A program made the position numbers and the translations under genes. Positions 26,201 to 39,985 of a DNA stretch of 64,000 bases are shown piece by piece. This DNA is from Hydractinia symbiolongicarpus (taxonomy: Eukaryota > Cnidaria > Hydrozoa > Anthoathecata > Hydractiniidae), in the NCBI RefSeq assembly GCF_029227915.1, contig NC_079877.1, positions 36,917,851 to 36,981,850 of the forward strand, written 5' to 3'. A model generated the notes under the pieces. That model worked only from the letters and a program-made list of their open reading frames with translations. It made no database searches and was not told where the DNA came from. The number at the start of each line of letters is the position of its first letter. The first letter of the stretch is position 1.

Positions 26201-29200
26201 TTTTTAAAAATGTTTTCATTTTTGATGAGACGCTGAATAAAAGAAGTTTAATCGCCGGCAAACGAAAACCCGAGATTTCCCGTAAATCCCGTGCTTGGCC
26301 CGTATAGTCGAGTATATACAAAGAAAGTACCCTGTGAGTAAACTCATTTCAAGAACGATTTTTTAAATTATCTTTTCACCACTAAAACGCATGAGACTTG
26401 TAGTTTTCAAAAATGTTTTCATTTTTGATGAGACGCTGAATAAAAGAAGTTTAATCGCCGGCAAACAAAAACCCGCGAATTCCCGTAAATCCCGTGCTTG
26501 GCCCGTATAGTCGAGTATATACAAAGAAAGTACCCTGTGAGTAAACTCATTTGAAGAACGATTTTTTAAATTATCTTTTCACCACTAAAACGCATGAGAC
26601 TTGTAGTTTTCAAAAATGTTTTCATTTTTGATGAGACGCTGAATAAAAGAAGTTTAATCGCCGGCAAACAAAAACCCGCGATTTCCCGTAAATCTCGGAC
26701 TCGGCCCGTATAGTCGAATGTATACAAAGAAAGTACCCTGTGAGTAAACTCATTTTCCGAACGATTTTTTAAATTATTTTTTCACCACTAAAACGCATGA
26801 GATTTGTAGTTTTCAAAATTGTTTTCATTTTTGATGAGACGCTGAATAAAAGAAGTTTAATCGCCGGCAAACGAAAACCCGCGATTTCCCGTAAATCCCG
26901 TGCTTGGCCCGTATAGTCGAGTACATACAAAGAAAGTACCCTGTGAGTAAACTCATTTCAAGAACGATTTTTTAAATTATCTTTTCACGCCTAAAACGCA
27001 TGAGATTTGTAGTTTTCAAAAATGTTTTCATTTTTGATGAGACGTTGAATAAAAGAAGTTTAATCGCCGGCAAACGAAAACCCGCGATTTCCCGTAAATC
27101 CCGTGCTTGGCCCGTATAGTCGAGTATATACAAAGAAAGTACCCTGTGAGAAAACTCATTTCAAGAACGATTTTTTAAATTATCTTTTCACGCCTAAAAC
27201 GCATGAGACTTGTAGTTTTCAAAAATGTTTTCATTTTTGATGAGACGCTGAATAAAAGAAGTTTAATCGCTGGCAAACGAAAACCCGCGAATTCCCGTAA
27301 ATCTGGGACTCGGCCCGTATAGTCAAAAGTATACAAAGAAAATACCCAGGGAGTAAACTCATTTCCCGAACGATTTTTTAAATTATTTTTTCCCAACCAA
27401 AGCGTATGAGACTTGTAGTTTTCAGAAATGTTTTCATTTTTGATGAGACGCTGAATAAAAGAAGTTTAATCGCCGGCAAACGAAAACCTGCGATTTCCCG
27501 TAAATCCCGGTCTCGACCCGTATAGTCGAAAGTATACAAAGAAAGTACCCTGCGAGTAAACTCATTTCCAGAACGTTTTTTTAAATTATCTTTTCACCAC
27601 TAAAACGCATGAGACCTGTAGTTTTCAAAAATGTTTTCATTTTTGATGAGACGCTGAATAAAAGAAGTTTAATCGCCGGCAAACGAAAACCCGCGAATTT
27701 CCTTAAATCCCGGACTCGGCCCGTATAGCCAAAAGTATACAAAGAAAGTATCTAGGGAGTAAACTCATTTCCTGAACGATTTTTTAAATTATCTTTTCAC
27801 CACTAAAACGCATGAGACTTGTAGTTTTCAAAAATGTTTTCATTTTTGATGAGACGCTGGATAAAAGAAGTTTAATCGCTGGCAAACGAAAATCCGCGAT
27901 TCCCGTAAATCCGGGACTCGGCCCGTTTAGTCAAAAGTATACAAAGCAAATACCCAGGGAGTAAACTCATTTCCCGAACGATTTTTTAAATTATCTTTTC
28001 ACCACTAAAGCGCATGAGACTTGTAGTTTTTAAAAATGTTTTAATTTTTAATGGGACGCTGAATAAAAGAAGTTTAATCGCCGGCAAACGAAAACCCGCG
28101 ATTTCCCGTAAATCCCGGGCTTGGCCCGTATAGTCAAATATATACAAAGAAAGTACCCTGTGAGTAAACTCATTTCCAGGACGATTTTTTAAATTATCTT
28201 TTCACCACTAAAACGCATGAGACTTGTAGTTTTCAAAAATGTTCTCATTTTTGATGAGACGCGGAATAAAAGAAGTTTAATCGCTGGCAAACGAAAACCC
28301 GCGATTTCCCGTAAATCCCGGACTCGGCCCGTATAGTCAAAAGTATACAAAGAAACTACCCAGGGAGTAAACTCATTTCCCGAACGATTTTTTAAATTAT
28401 TTTTTCACCACTAAAACGCATGAGACTTGTAGTTTTCAAAAATGTTTTAATTTTTGATGGGACGCTGAATAAAAGAAGTTTAATCGCCGGCAAACGAAAA
28501 CGCGCGATTTCCCGTAAATACCGGGCTTGGCCCGTATAGTCGAATATATACAAAGAAAGTACCCTGTGAGTAAACTCATTTCCAGAAAGATTTTTTAATT
28601 TATCTTTTCACCACTAAAACGCATGAGACTTGTAGTTTTCAAAAATGTTTTCATTTTTGATGAGACGCGGAATAAAAGAAGTTTAATCGCTGGCAAACGA
28701 AAACTCGCGATTTTCCGTAAATCCCGGACTCGGCTCGTATAGTCAAAAGTATACAAAGAAAGTACTCAGGGAGTAAACTCATTTCCAGAACAATTTTTAA
28801 AATTATCTTTTCACCACTAAAACGCATGAGACTTGTAGTTTTCAAAAATGTTTCCATTTTTGATGAGACGCTGAATAAAAGAAGTTTAATCGCCGGCAAA
28901 CAAAAACCCGCGAATTCCCGTAAATCCCGTGCTTGGCCCGTATAGTAGAGTATATACAAAGAAAGTACCCTGTGAGTAAACTCATTTCAAGAACGATTTT
29001 TTAAATTATCTTTTCACCACTAAAACGCATGAGACTTGTAGTTTTCAAAAATGTTTTCATTTTTGATGAGACGCTGAATAAAAGAAGTTTAATCGCCGGC
29101 AAACAAAAACCCGCGAATTCCCGTAAATCCCGGACTCGGCCCGTATAGTCGAATGTATACAAAGAAAGTACCCTGTGAGTAAACTCATTTCCCGAACGAT

Positions 29201-29999
29201 TTTTTAAATTATTTTTTCACCACTAAAACGCATGAGACTTGTAGTTTTCAAAAATGTTTTCATTTTTGATGAGACGCTGAATAAAAGAAGTTTAATCGTC
29301 GGCAAACGAAAACCCGCGATTTCCCGTAAATCCCGTGCTTGGTCCGTATAGTTGAGTATATACAAAGAAAGTACCCTGTAAGTAAACTCATTTCAAGAAC
29401 GATTTTTTAAATTATCTTTTCACCACTAAAACTCATGAGACTTGTAGTTTTCAAAAATGTTTTCATTTTTGATGAGACGCTGAATAAAAGAAGTTTAATC
29501 GCTGGCAAACGAAAACCCGCGAATTCCCGTAAATCCGGGACTCGGCCCGTATAGTCAAAAGTATACAAAGAAAATACCCAGGGAGTAAACTCATTTCCCG
29601 AACGATTTTTTAAATTATTTTTTCACCACTAAAGCGTATGAGACTTGTAGTTTTCAAAAATGTTTTCATTTTTGATGAGACGCTGAATAAAAGAAGTTTA
29701 ATCGCCGGCAAACGAAAACCCGCGATTTCCCGTAAATCCCGGACTCGGTCCCTATAGTCGAAAGTATACAAAGAAAGTACCCTGCGAGTAAACTCATTTC
29801 CAGAACGATTTTTTAAATTATCTTTTCACCACTTAAACGCATGAGACTTGTAGTTTTCAAAAATGTTTTCATTTTTGATGAGACGCTGAATAAAAGAAGT
29901 TTAATCGCCGGCAAACGAAAACCCGCGAATTCCCGTAAATCCCGGACTCGGCCCGTATAGCCAAAAGTATACAAAAAAGTATCTAGGAAGTAAACTCAT
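26201..29999 (+). repeat. Satellite, mixed monomers
   Basis: About 19 monomers without a clear short HOR. Odd units include one with TTTTTCCCAACCAAAGCG at about 27,387, where the usual CACCACTAAAG is altered, one with TTCAAAATTGTTTTC (about 26,813), one with GAGTACATACAAAG (about 26,920) and one with AAAGCAAATACCC (about 27,945). The end of the stretch, near 29,974, has a shortened ATACAAAAAAGTATCTAGG. No gene-like or transposon-like sequence is present. Confidence 0.85.
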
Positions 30000-32640
30000 T
30001 TCCCGAACGATTTTTTAAATTATCTTTTCACCACAAAAACGCATGAGACTTTTAGTTTTCAAAAATGTTTTCATTTTTGATGACACGCTGAATAAAAAAA
30101 GTTTAATCGCCGGCAAACAAAAACCCGCGAATTCCCGTAAATCCCGGACTCGGCCCGTATAGTTGAAAGTATACAAAGAAAGTACCCTGTGAGTAAACTC
30201 ATTTCCAGAACAATTTTTTAATTTATCTTTTCACCACTAAAACGCATGAGACTTGTAGTTTTCAAAAATGTTTTCATTTTTGATGAGACGCTGAATAAAA
30301 GAAGTTTAATCGCCGGCAAACAAAAACCCGCGAATTCCCGTAAATCCCGGACTCGGCCCGTATAGTCGAATGTATACAAAGAAAGAACCCTGTGAGTAAA
30401 CTCATTTCCCGAACGATTTTTTAAATTATTTTTTCACCACTAAAACGCATGAGACTTGTAGTTTTCAAAAATGTTTTCATTTTTGATGAGATGCTGAATA
30501 AAAGAAGTTTAATCGCTGGCAAACGAAAATCCGCGAATTCCCGTAAATCCGGGACTCGGCCCGTTTAGGCAAAAGTATACAAAGAAAATACCCAGGGAGT
30601 AAACTCATTTGCCGAACGATTTTTTAAATTATCTTTTCACCACTAAAGCGTATGAGACTTGTAGTTTTCAAAAATGTTTTCATTTTTGATGAGACGCTGA
30701 ATAAAAGAAGTTTAATCGCTGGCAAACGAAAACCCGCGAATTCCCGTAAATCCGGGACTCGGCCCGTATAGTCAAAAGTATACAAAGAAAAACCCAGGGA
30801 GTAAACTCATTTCCCGAACGATTTTTTAAATTATCTTTTCACCACTAAAACGCATGAGACTTGTAGTTTTCAAAAATGTTTTCATTTTTGATGAGACGCT
30901 GAATAAAAGAAGTTTAATCGCCGGCAAACGAAAACCCGCGATTTCCCGTAAATCCCGGACTCGGCCCGTATAGTCGAAAGTATACAAAGAAAGTACCCTG
31001 CAAGTAAACTCATTTCCAGAACGATTTTTTAAATTATCTTTTCACCACTAAAACGCATGAGACTTGTAGTTTTCAAAAATGTTTTCATTTTTGATGAGAC
31101 GCTGAATAAAAGAAGTTTAATCGCCGGCAAACAAAAACCCGCAAATTCCCGTAAATCCCGTGCTTGGCCCGTATAGTCGAGTATATACAAAGAAAGTACC
31201 CTGTGAGTAAACTCATTTCAAGAACGATTTCTTAAATTATCTTTTCACCACTAAAACGCATGAGACTTGTAGTTTTCAAAAATGTTTTCATTTTTGATGA
31301 GACGCTGAATAAAAGAAGTTTAATTGCTGGCAAACGAAAACCCGCGAATTCCCGTAAATCCGGGACTCGGCCCGTATAAACAAAAGTATACAAAGGAAAT
31401 ACCCAGGGAGTAAACTCATTTCCCGAACGATTTTTTAAATTATTTTTTCACCACTAAAGCGTATGAGACTTGTAGTTTTCAAAAATGTTTTCATTTTTGA
31501 TGAGACGCTGAATAAAAGAAGTTTAATCGCCGGCAAACGAAAACCCGCGATTTCCCGTAAATCCCGGACTCGGCCCGTATAGTCGAAAGTATACAAAGAA
31601 AGTACCCTGCGAGTAAACTCATTTCCAGAACGATTTTTTAAATTATCTTTTCACCACTTAAACGCATGAGACTTGTAGTTTTAAAAAATGTTTTCATTTT
31701 TGATGAAACGCTGAATAAAAGAAGTTTAATCGCCCGCAAACGAAAACCCGCGAATTCCCGTAAATCCCGGACTCGGCCCGTATAGCCAAAAGTATACAAA
31801 GAAAGTATCTAGGGAGTAAATTCATTTCCCGAACGATTTTTTAAATCATCTTTTCACCACTAAAACGCATGAGACTTTTAGTTTTCAAAAATGTTTTCAT
31901 TTTTGATGACACGCTGAATAAAAAAAGTTTAATCGCCGGCAAACAAAAACCCGCGAATTCCCGTAAATCCCGGACTCGGCCCGTATAGTCGAAAGTATAC
32001 AAAGAAAGTACACTGTGAGTAAACTCATTTCCAGAACAATTTTTTAAATTATCTTTTCACCACTAAAACGCATGAGACTTGTAGTTTTCAAAAATGTTTT
32101 CATTTTTGATGAGACGCTGAATAAAAGAAGTTTAATCGCCGGCAAACAAAAACCCGCGAATTCCCGTAAATCCCGGACTCGGCCCGTATAGTCGAATGTA
32201 TACAAAGAAAGTACCCTGTGAGTAAACTCATTTCCCGAACGATTTTTTAAATTATTTTTTCACCACTAAAACGCATGAGACTTGTAGTTTTTAAAAATGT
32301 TTTCATTTTTGATGAGACCCTGAATAAAAGAAGTTTAATCGCTGGCAAACGAAAATCCGCGAATTCCCATAAATCCGGGACTCGGCCCGTTTAGTCAAAA
32401 GTATACAAAGAAAATACCCAGGGAGTAAACTCATTTGCCGAACGATTTTTTAAATTATCTTTTCACCACTAAAGCGTATGAGACTTGTAGTTTTCCAAAA
32501 TGTTTTCATTTTTGATGAGACGCTGAATAAAAGAAGTTTAATCGCCGGCAAACAAAAACCCGCGATTTCCCGTAAATCCCGGACTCGGCCCGTATAGTCG
32601 AAAGTATACAAAGAAAGTACCCTGCGAGTAAACTCATTTC
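30000..32640 (+). repeat. Nonamer-offset satellite duplication (1,826 bp)
   Basis: Monomers from about 30,020-30,820 recur at about 31,846-32,640. Markers 1,826 bp (9 units) apart are GATGACACGCTG (about 30,081 and 31,907) and TTTGCCGAACG (30,608 and 32,434). The copies carry several differences, such as GAGATGCTG at 30,489 versus GAGACCCTG at 32,315, and AAAAACCCAGGG at about 30,789, which has lost bases. A long-range third copy lies near 39,300-39,985. Confidence 0.78.
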
Positions 32641-33253
32641 CAGAACGATTTTTTAAATTATCTTTTCACCACTAAAACGCATGAGACTTGTAGTTTTCAA
32701 AAATGTTTTCATTTTTGATGAGACGCTGAATAAAAGAAGTTTAATCGCCGGCAAACGAAAACCCGCGAATTCCCGTAAATCCCGGACTCGGCCCGTATAG
32801 CCAAAAGTATACAAAGAAAGTATCTAAGGAGTAAACTCATTTCCCGAACGATTTTTTAAATTATTTTTTCACCACTAAAACGCATGAGACTTGTAGTTTT
32901 CAAAAATGTTTTAATTTTTGATGGGACGCTGAATAAAAGAAGTTTAATCGCCGGCAAACGAAAACGCGCGGTTTGCCGTAAATCCCGGGCTTGGCCCGTA
33001 TAGTCAAAAGTATACAAAGAAAGTACCCAAGGAGTAAACTCATTTCCCGAACGATTTTTTAAGTTATTATTTCACCACTAAAGCCCATGAGACTTGTAGT
33101 TTTCAGAAATGTTTTCATTTTTGATGAGACGCTTAGTGAATGTGGTTTAATAGCCGGCAAACGAAAACCCGCGATTTCCTGTAAATCCCGGGCTTGGCCC
33201 GTATTGTCGAATGTATGCAAAGAAAGTACCCTGTGAGTAAACTCATTTCCAGA
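32641..33253 (+). repeat. Satellite with a divergent monomer (about 33,061-33,253)
   Basis: Three monomers. The last is unusually diverged: it reads TTATTATTTCACCACTAAAG and CCCATGAG, and replaces the usual GCTGAATAAAAGAAG box by GCTTAGTGAATGTGG, followed by TTTAATAGCCGGC and GTATTGTCGAATGTATGC. I did not find a duplicate of this unit elsewhere. It may be an old monomer that has escaped homogenisation. Confidence 0.82.
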
Positions 33254-36200
33254 ACGATTTTTTAAATTATTTTTTCACCACTAAAACGCGTGAGACTTGT
33301 AGTTTTCAAAAGTGTTTTCATTTTTGATGAGACGCTGAATAAAAGAAGTTTAATCGCCGGCAAACGAAAACCCGCGATTTCCCGTAAATCCCGGGCTTGG
33401 CCCGTATAGTTGAATGTATATAAAGAAAGTACCCAGGGAGTAAACTGATTTCCCGAACGATTTTTCAAATTATTTCTGCACCGCTAGAACGAATGAGACT
33501 TGTAGTTTTCAAAAATGTTTTTATTTTTAATGAGACGCTTAATGAAAGAGGTTTAATCGCCGGCAAACGAAATACCACGATTTCCCTAAATCCCGGGCTT
33601 GTCCCTTATAGTCGAATGTTTACAAAGAAAGTACCCTGTGAGTAAACTCATTTCCAGAACGATTTTTTAAATTATCTTTTCACCACTAAAACGCATGAGA
33701 CTTGTAGTTTTCAAAAATGTTTTCATTCTTGATGAGACGCTGAATAAAAGGAGTTTAATCGCCGGCAAACGAAAACCTGCGATTTCCCGTAAATCCCGGA
33801 CTCGGTCCGTATAGCCAAAGGTATACAAAGAAACTACCCAGGGAGTAAACTCATTTCCCGAACGATTTTTTAAATTATTTTTTCACCACTAAAACGCATA
33901 AGACTTGTAGTTTTGAAAAATGTTTTCATTTTTGATGAGACGCTGAATAAAAGAAGTTTAATCGCCGGCAAACGAAAAACAACGATTTCCCGTAAATCCC
34001 GGACTCGGCTCGTATAGTCAAAAGTATACAAAGAAAGTACTCAGGGAGTAAACTCATTTCCAGAACGATTTTTTAAATTATTTTTTCGCCACTAAAACGC
34101 ATGAGACTTGTAGTTTTCAAAAATGTTTTCATTTTTGATGAGACGCCTAATGAAAGAGGTTTAATCGGCGGCAAACGAAAACTAGCGATTTTCCGTATAT
34201 CCCGAGCTAGGCCCGTATAGTCAAATGTATACAAAGAAAGTACCCAGGGAGTAAACTAATTTCCCGAACGTTTTTTTAAATTATTTTTTCACCACTAGAA
34301 GGCATGAGACTTGTAGTTTTCAAAAATGTTTTAATTTTTGATGGGACGCTGAATAAAAGAAGTTTAATCGCCGGCAAACGAAAACGCGCGATTTCCCGTA
34401 AATCCCGGGCTTGGCCCGTATAGTCGAATATATACAAAGAAAGTACCCTGTGAGTAAACTCATTTCCAGAACGATTTTTTAAATTATCTTTTCACCACTA
34501 AAACGCATGAGACTTGTAGTTTTCCAAAATGTTTTCATTTTTGATGAGACGCGGAATAAAAGAAGTTTAATCGCTGGCAAACGAAAACCCGCGATTTCCC
34601 GTAAATCCCTGACTCGGCCCGTATAGTCAAAAGTATACAAAGAAACTACCCAGGGAGTAAACTCATTTCCCGAACGATTTTTTAAATTATTTTTTCACCA
34701 CTAAAACGCATGAGACTTGTAGTTTTCAAAAATGTTTTAATTTTTGATGGGACGCTGAATAAAAGAAGTTTAATCGCCGGCAAACCAAAACGCGCGATTT
34801 CCCGTAAATCCCGGGCTTGGCCCGTATAGTCGAATATATACAAAGAAAGTACCCTGTGAGTAAACTCATTTCCAGAACGATTTTTTAAATTATCTTTTCA
34901 CCACTAAAACGCATGAGACTTGTAGTTTTCAAAAATGTTTTTATTTTTGATGAGACGCGGAATAAAAGAAGTTTAATCGCTGGCAAACGAAAACCCGCGA
35001 TTTCCCGTAAATCCCGGACTCGGCCCGTATAGTCAAAAGTATACAAAGAAACTACCCAGGGAGTAAACTCATTTCCCGAACGATTTTTTAAATTATTTTT
35101 TCACCACTAAAACGCGTGAGACTTGTAGTTTTCAAAAGTGTTTTCATTTTTGATGAGACGCTGAATAAAAGAAGTTTAATCGCCGGCAAACGAAAACCCG
35201 CGATTTCCCGTAAATCCCGGGCTTGGCCCGTATAGTTGAATGTATATAAAGAAAGTACCCAGGGAGTAAACTGATTTCCCGAACGATTTTTCAAATTATT
35301 TCTGCACCGCTAGAACGAATGAGACTTGTAGTTTTCAAAAATGTTTTTATTTTTAATGAGACGCTTAATGAAAGAGGTTTAATCGCCGGCAAACGAAATA
35401 CCACGATTTCCCTAAATCCCGGGCTTGTCCCTTATAGTCGAATGTTTACAAAGAAAGTACCCTGTGAGTAAACTCATTTCCAGAACGATTTTTTAAATTA
35501 TCTTTTCACCACTAAAACGCATGAGACTTGTAGTTTTCAAAAATGTTTTCATTCTTGATGAGACGCTGAATAAAAGGAGTTTAATCGCCGGCAAACGAAA
35601 ACCTGCGATTTCCCGTAAATCCCGGACTCGGTCCGTATAGCCAAAGGTATACAAAGAAACTACCCAGGGAGTAAACTCATTTCCCGAACGATTTTTTAAA
35701 TTATTTTTTCACCACTAAAACGCATAAGACTTGTAGTTTTGAAAAATGTTTTCATTTTTGATGAGACGCTGAATAAAAGAAGTTTAATCGCCGGCAAACG
35801 AAAAACAACGATTTCCCGTAAATCCCGGACTCGGCTCGTATAGTCAAAAGTATACAAAGAAAGTACTCAGGGAGTAAACTCATATCCAGAACGATTTTTT
35901 AAATTATTTTTTCGCCACTAAAACGCATGAGACTTGTAGTTTTCAAAAATGTTTTCATTTTTGATGAGACGCCTAATGAAAGAGGTTTAATCGGCGGCAA
36001 ACGAAAACTAGCGATTTTCCGTATATCCCGAGCTAGGCCCGTATAGTCAAATGTATACAAAGAAAGTACCCAGGGAGTAAACTAATTTCCCGAACGTTTT
36101 TTTAAATTATTTTTTCACCACTAGAAGGCATGAGACTTGTAGTTTTCAAAAATGTTTTAATTTTTGATGGGACGCTGAATAAAAGAAGTTTAATCGCCGG

Positions 36201-36905
36201 CAAACGAAAACGCGCGATTTCCCGTAAATCCCGGGCTTGGCCCGTATAGTCGAATATATACAAAGAAAGTACCCTGTGAGTAAACTCATTTCCAGAACGA
36301 TTTTTTAAATTATCTTTTCACCACTAAAACGCATGAGACTTGTAGTTTTCCAAAATGTTTTCATTTTTGATGAGACGCGGAATAAAAGAAGTTTAATCGC
36401 TGGCAAACGAAAACCCGCGATTTCCCGTAAATCCCGGACTCGGCCCGTATAGTCAAAAGTATACAAAGAAACTACCCAGGGAGTAAACTCATTTCCCGAA
36501 CGATTTTTTAAATTATTTTTTCACCACTAAAACGCATGAGACTTGTAGTTTTCAAAAATGTTTTAATTTTTGATGGGACGCTGAATAAAAGAAGTTTAAT
36601 CGCCGGCAAACCAAAACGCGCGATTTCCCGTAAATCCCGGGCTTGGCCCGTATAGTCGAATATATACAAAGAAAGTACACTGTGAGTAAACTCATTTCCA
36701 GAACGATTTTTTAAATTATCTTTTCACCACTAAAACGCATGAGACTTGTAGTTTTCAAAAATGTTTTTATTTTTGATGAGACGCGGAATAAAAGAAGTTT
36801 AATCGCTGGCAAACGAAAACCCGCGATTTCCCGTAAATCCCGGACTCGGCCCGTATAGTCAAAAGTATACAAAGAAACTACCCAGGGAGTAAACTCATTT
36901 CCCGA
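33254..36905 (+). repeat. Nonamer higher-order repeat (1,826 bp), two copies, containing the most divergent monomers
   Basis: Copies span about 33,254-35,079 and 35,080-36,905. Markers exactly 1,826 bp apart include CTAAAACGCG (33,281 and 35,107), TTTTCCAAAATG (about 34,521 and 36,347) and TGTTTTTATTTTTGATG (about 34,938 and 36,764). Each copy holds one strongly diverged unit with TTTCTGCACCGCTAGAACG, GACGCTTAATGAAAGAGG, GAAATACCACG and TTGTCCCTTATAG, and one unit with TTTTTCGCCACT and GCCTAATGAAAGAGG. Only a few differences separate the copies, for example CATATCCAG at about 35,881 and GTACACTG at about 36,674 in copy 2. Confidence 0.9.
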
Positions 36906-38762
36906 ACGATTTTTTAAATTATCTTTTCACCACTAAAACGCATGAGACTTGTAGTTTTCAAAAATGTTTTCATTTTTGATGAGACGCTGAATAAAAGAAG
37001 TTTAATCGCCGGCAAACCAAAACCCGCGATTTCCCGTAAATCCCGGACTCGGCCCGTATAGTCGAAAGTATACAAAGAAAGTACCCTGCGAGTAAACTCA
37101 TTTCCAGAACGATTTTTTAAATTATCTTTTCACCACTAAAACGCATGAGACTTGTAGTTTTCAAAAATGTTTTCATTTATGATGAGACGCTGAATAAAAG
37201 AAGTTTAATCGCCGGCAAAGGAAAACCCGCGAATTCCCGTAAATCCCGGACTCGGCCCGTATAGCCAAAAGTATACAAAGAAAGTATCTAGGGAGTAAAC
37301 TCATTTCCCGAACGATTTTTTAAATTATTTTTTCACCACTAAAACGCATGAGACTTGTAGTTTTCAAAAATGTTTTCATTTTTGATTAGACGCGGAATAA
37401 AAGAAGTTTAATCGCTGGCAAACGAAAACCCGCGATTTCCCGTAAATCCCGGACTAGGCCCGTATAGTCAAAAGTATACAAAGAAACTACCCAGGGAGTA
37501 AACTCATTTCCCGAACGATTTTTTAAATTATTTTTTCACCACTAAAACGCATGAGACTTGTAATTTTCAAAAATGTTTTCATTTTTGATGAGACGCGGAA
37601 TAAAAGAAGTTTAATCGCTGGCAAACGAAAACCCGCGATTTCCCGTAAATCCCGGACTCGGCCCGTATAGTCAAAAGTATACAAAGAAACTACCCAGGGA
37701 GTAAACTCATTTCCCGAACGATTTTTTAAATTATTTTTTCACCACTAAAACGCATGAGACTTGTAGTTTTCAAAAATGTTTTAATTTTTGATGGGACGCT
37801 GAATAAAAGAAGTTTAATCGCCGGCAAACCAAAACGCGCGATTTCCCGTAAATCCCGGGCTTGGCCCGTATAGTCGAATATATACAAAGAAAGTACCCTG
37901 TGAGTAAACTCATTTCCAGAACGATTTTTTAAATTATCTTTTCACCACTAAAACGCATGAGACTTGTAGTTTTCAAAAATGTTTTCATTTTTGATGAGAC
38001 GCGGAATAAAAGAAGTTTAATCGCTGGCAAACGAAAACCCGTGATTTCCCGTAAATCCCGGACTCGGCCCGTATAGTCAAAAGTATACAAAGAAAGTACC
38101 CTGTGAGTAAACTCATTTCAAGAACGATTTCTTAAATTATCTTTTCACCACTAAAACGCATGAGACTTGTAGTTTTCAAAAATGTTTTCATTTTTGATTA
38201 GACGCGGAATAAAAGAAGTTTAATCGCTGGCAAACGAAAACCCGCGATTTCCCGTAAATCCCGAACTAGGCCCGTATAGTCAAAAGTATACAAAGAAACT
38301 ACCCAGGGAGTAAACTCATTTCCCGAACGATTTTTTAAATTATTTTTTCACCACTAAAACGCATGAGACTTGTAGTTTTCAAAAATGTTTTAATTTTTGA
38401 TGGGACGCTGAATAAAAGAAGTTTAATCGCCGGCAAACCAAAACGCGCGATTTCCCGTAAATCTCGGGCTTGGCCCGTATAGTCGAATATATACAAAGAA
38501 AGTACCCTGTGAGTAAACTCATTTCCAGAACGATTTTTTAAATTATCTTTTCACCACTAAAACGCATGAGACTTGTAGTTTTCAAAAATGTTTTCATTTT
38601 TGATGAGACGCGGAATAAAAGAAGTTTAATCGCTGGCAAACGAAAACCCGCGATTTCCCGTAAATCCCGGACTCGGCCCGTATAGTCAAAAGTATACAAA
38701 GAAAGTACCCTGTGAGTAAACTCATTTCAAGAACGATTTCTTAAATTATCTTTTCACCACTA
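36906..38762 (+). repeat. Satellite with tetramer repeat (812 bp)
   Basis: Monomers with TTTGATTAGACGCGG and ACTAGGCCCG occur near 37,384/37,452 and again 812 bp (4 units) later. The unit following the first has the private variant CTTGTAATTTTC (about 37,558). Units with CCAAAACGCGCG alternate with units of the GACGCGGAAT type. The rest is ordinary satellite. Confidence 0.8.
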
Positions 38763-39985
38763 AAACGCATGAGACTTGTAGTTTTCAAAAATGTTTTCAT
38801 TTTTGATGAGACGCTGAATAAAAGAAGTTTAATTGCTGGCAAACGAAAACCCGCGAATTCCCGTAAATCCGGGACTCGGCCCGTATAGTCAAAAGTATAC
38901 AAAGGAAATACCCAGGGAGTAAACTCATTTCCCGAACGATTTTTTAAATTATTTTTTCACCACTAAAGCGTATGAGACTTGTAGTTTTCAAAAATGTTTT
39001 CATTTTTGATGAGACGCTGAATAAAAGAAGTTTAATCGCCGGCAAACGAAAACCCGCGATTTCCCGTAAATCCCGGACTCGGCCCGTATAGTCGAAAGTA
39101 TACAAAGAAAGTACCCTGCGAGTAAACTCATTTCCAGAACGATTTTTTAAATTATCTTTTCACCACTTAACCGCATGAGACTTGTAGTTTTCAAAAATGT
39201 TTTCATTTTTGATGAAACGCTGAATAAAAGAAGTTTAATCGCCCGCAAACGAAAACCCGCGAATTCCCGTAAATCCCGGACTCGGCCCGTATAGCCAGAA
39301 GTATACAAAGAAAGTATCTAGGGAGTAAATTCATTTCCCGAACGATTTTTTAAATTATCTTTTCACCACTAAAACGCATGAGACTTTTAGTTTTCAAAAA
39401 TGTTTTCATTTTTGATGACACGCTGAATAAAAAAAGTTTAATCGCCGGCAAACAAAAACCCGCGAATTCCCGTAAATCCCGGACTCGGCCCGTATAGTCG
39501 AAAGTATACAAAGAAAGTACCCTGTGAGTAAACTCATTTCCAGAACAATTTTTTAAATTATCTTTTCACCACTAAAACGCATGAGACTTGTAGTTTTCAA
39601 AAATGTTTTCATTTTTGATGAGACGCTGAATAAAAGAAGTTTAATCGCCGGCAAACAAAAACCCGCGAATTCCCGTAAATCCCGGACTCGGCCCGTAAAG
39701 TCGAATGTATACAAAGAAAGTACCCTGTGAGTAAACTCATTTCCCGAACGATTTTTTAAATTATTTTTTCACCACTAAAACGCCTGAGACTTGTAGTTTT
39801 TAAAAATGTTTTCATTTTTGATGAGACGCTGAATAAAAGAAGTTTAATCGCTGGCAAACGAAAATCCGCGAATTCCCATAAATCCGGGACTCGGCCCGTT
39901 TAGTCAAAAGTATACAAAGAAAATACCCAGGGAGTAAACTCATTTGCCGAACGATTTTTTAAATTATTTTTTCACCACTAAAGCG
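38763..39985 (+). repeat. Long-range copy of 31,255-32,477 (offset 7,508 bp, 37 units)
   Basis: Six monomers in the same order as at 31,255-32,477: TTAATTGCTGGC (31,322 and 38,830), CGCCCGCAAACG (about 31,732 and 39,240), GATGACACGCTG (31,907 and 39,415), AATTCCCATAAATCC (about 32,363 and 39,871) and TTTGCCGAACG (32,434 and 39,942). The constant 7,508-bp offset shows that a block moved or was duplicated as a whole with the intervening array. Point differences exist (AACCGCATGAG at 39,169, GTAAAGTCGAATG at about 39,696). Confidence 0.85.
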
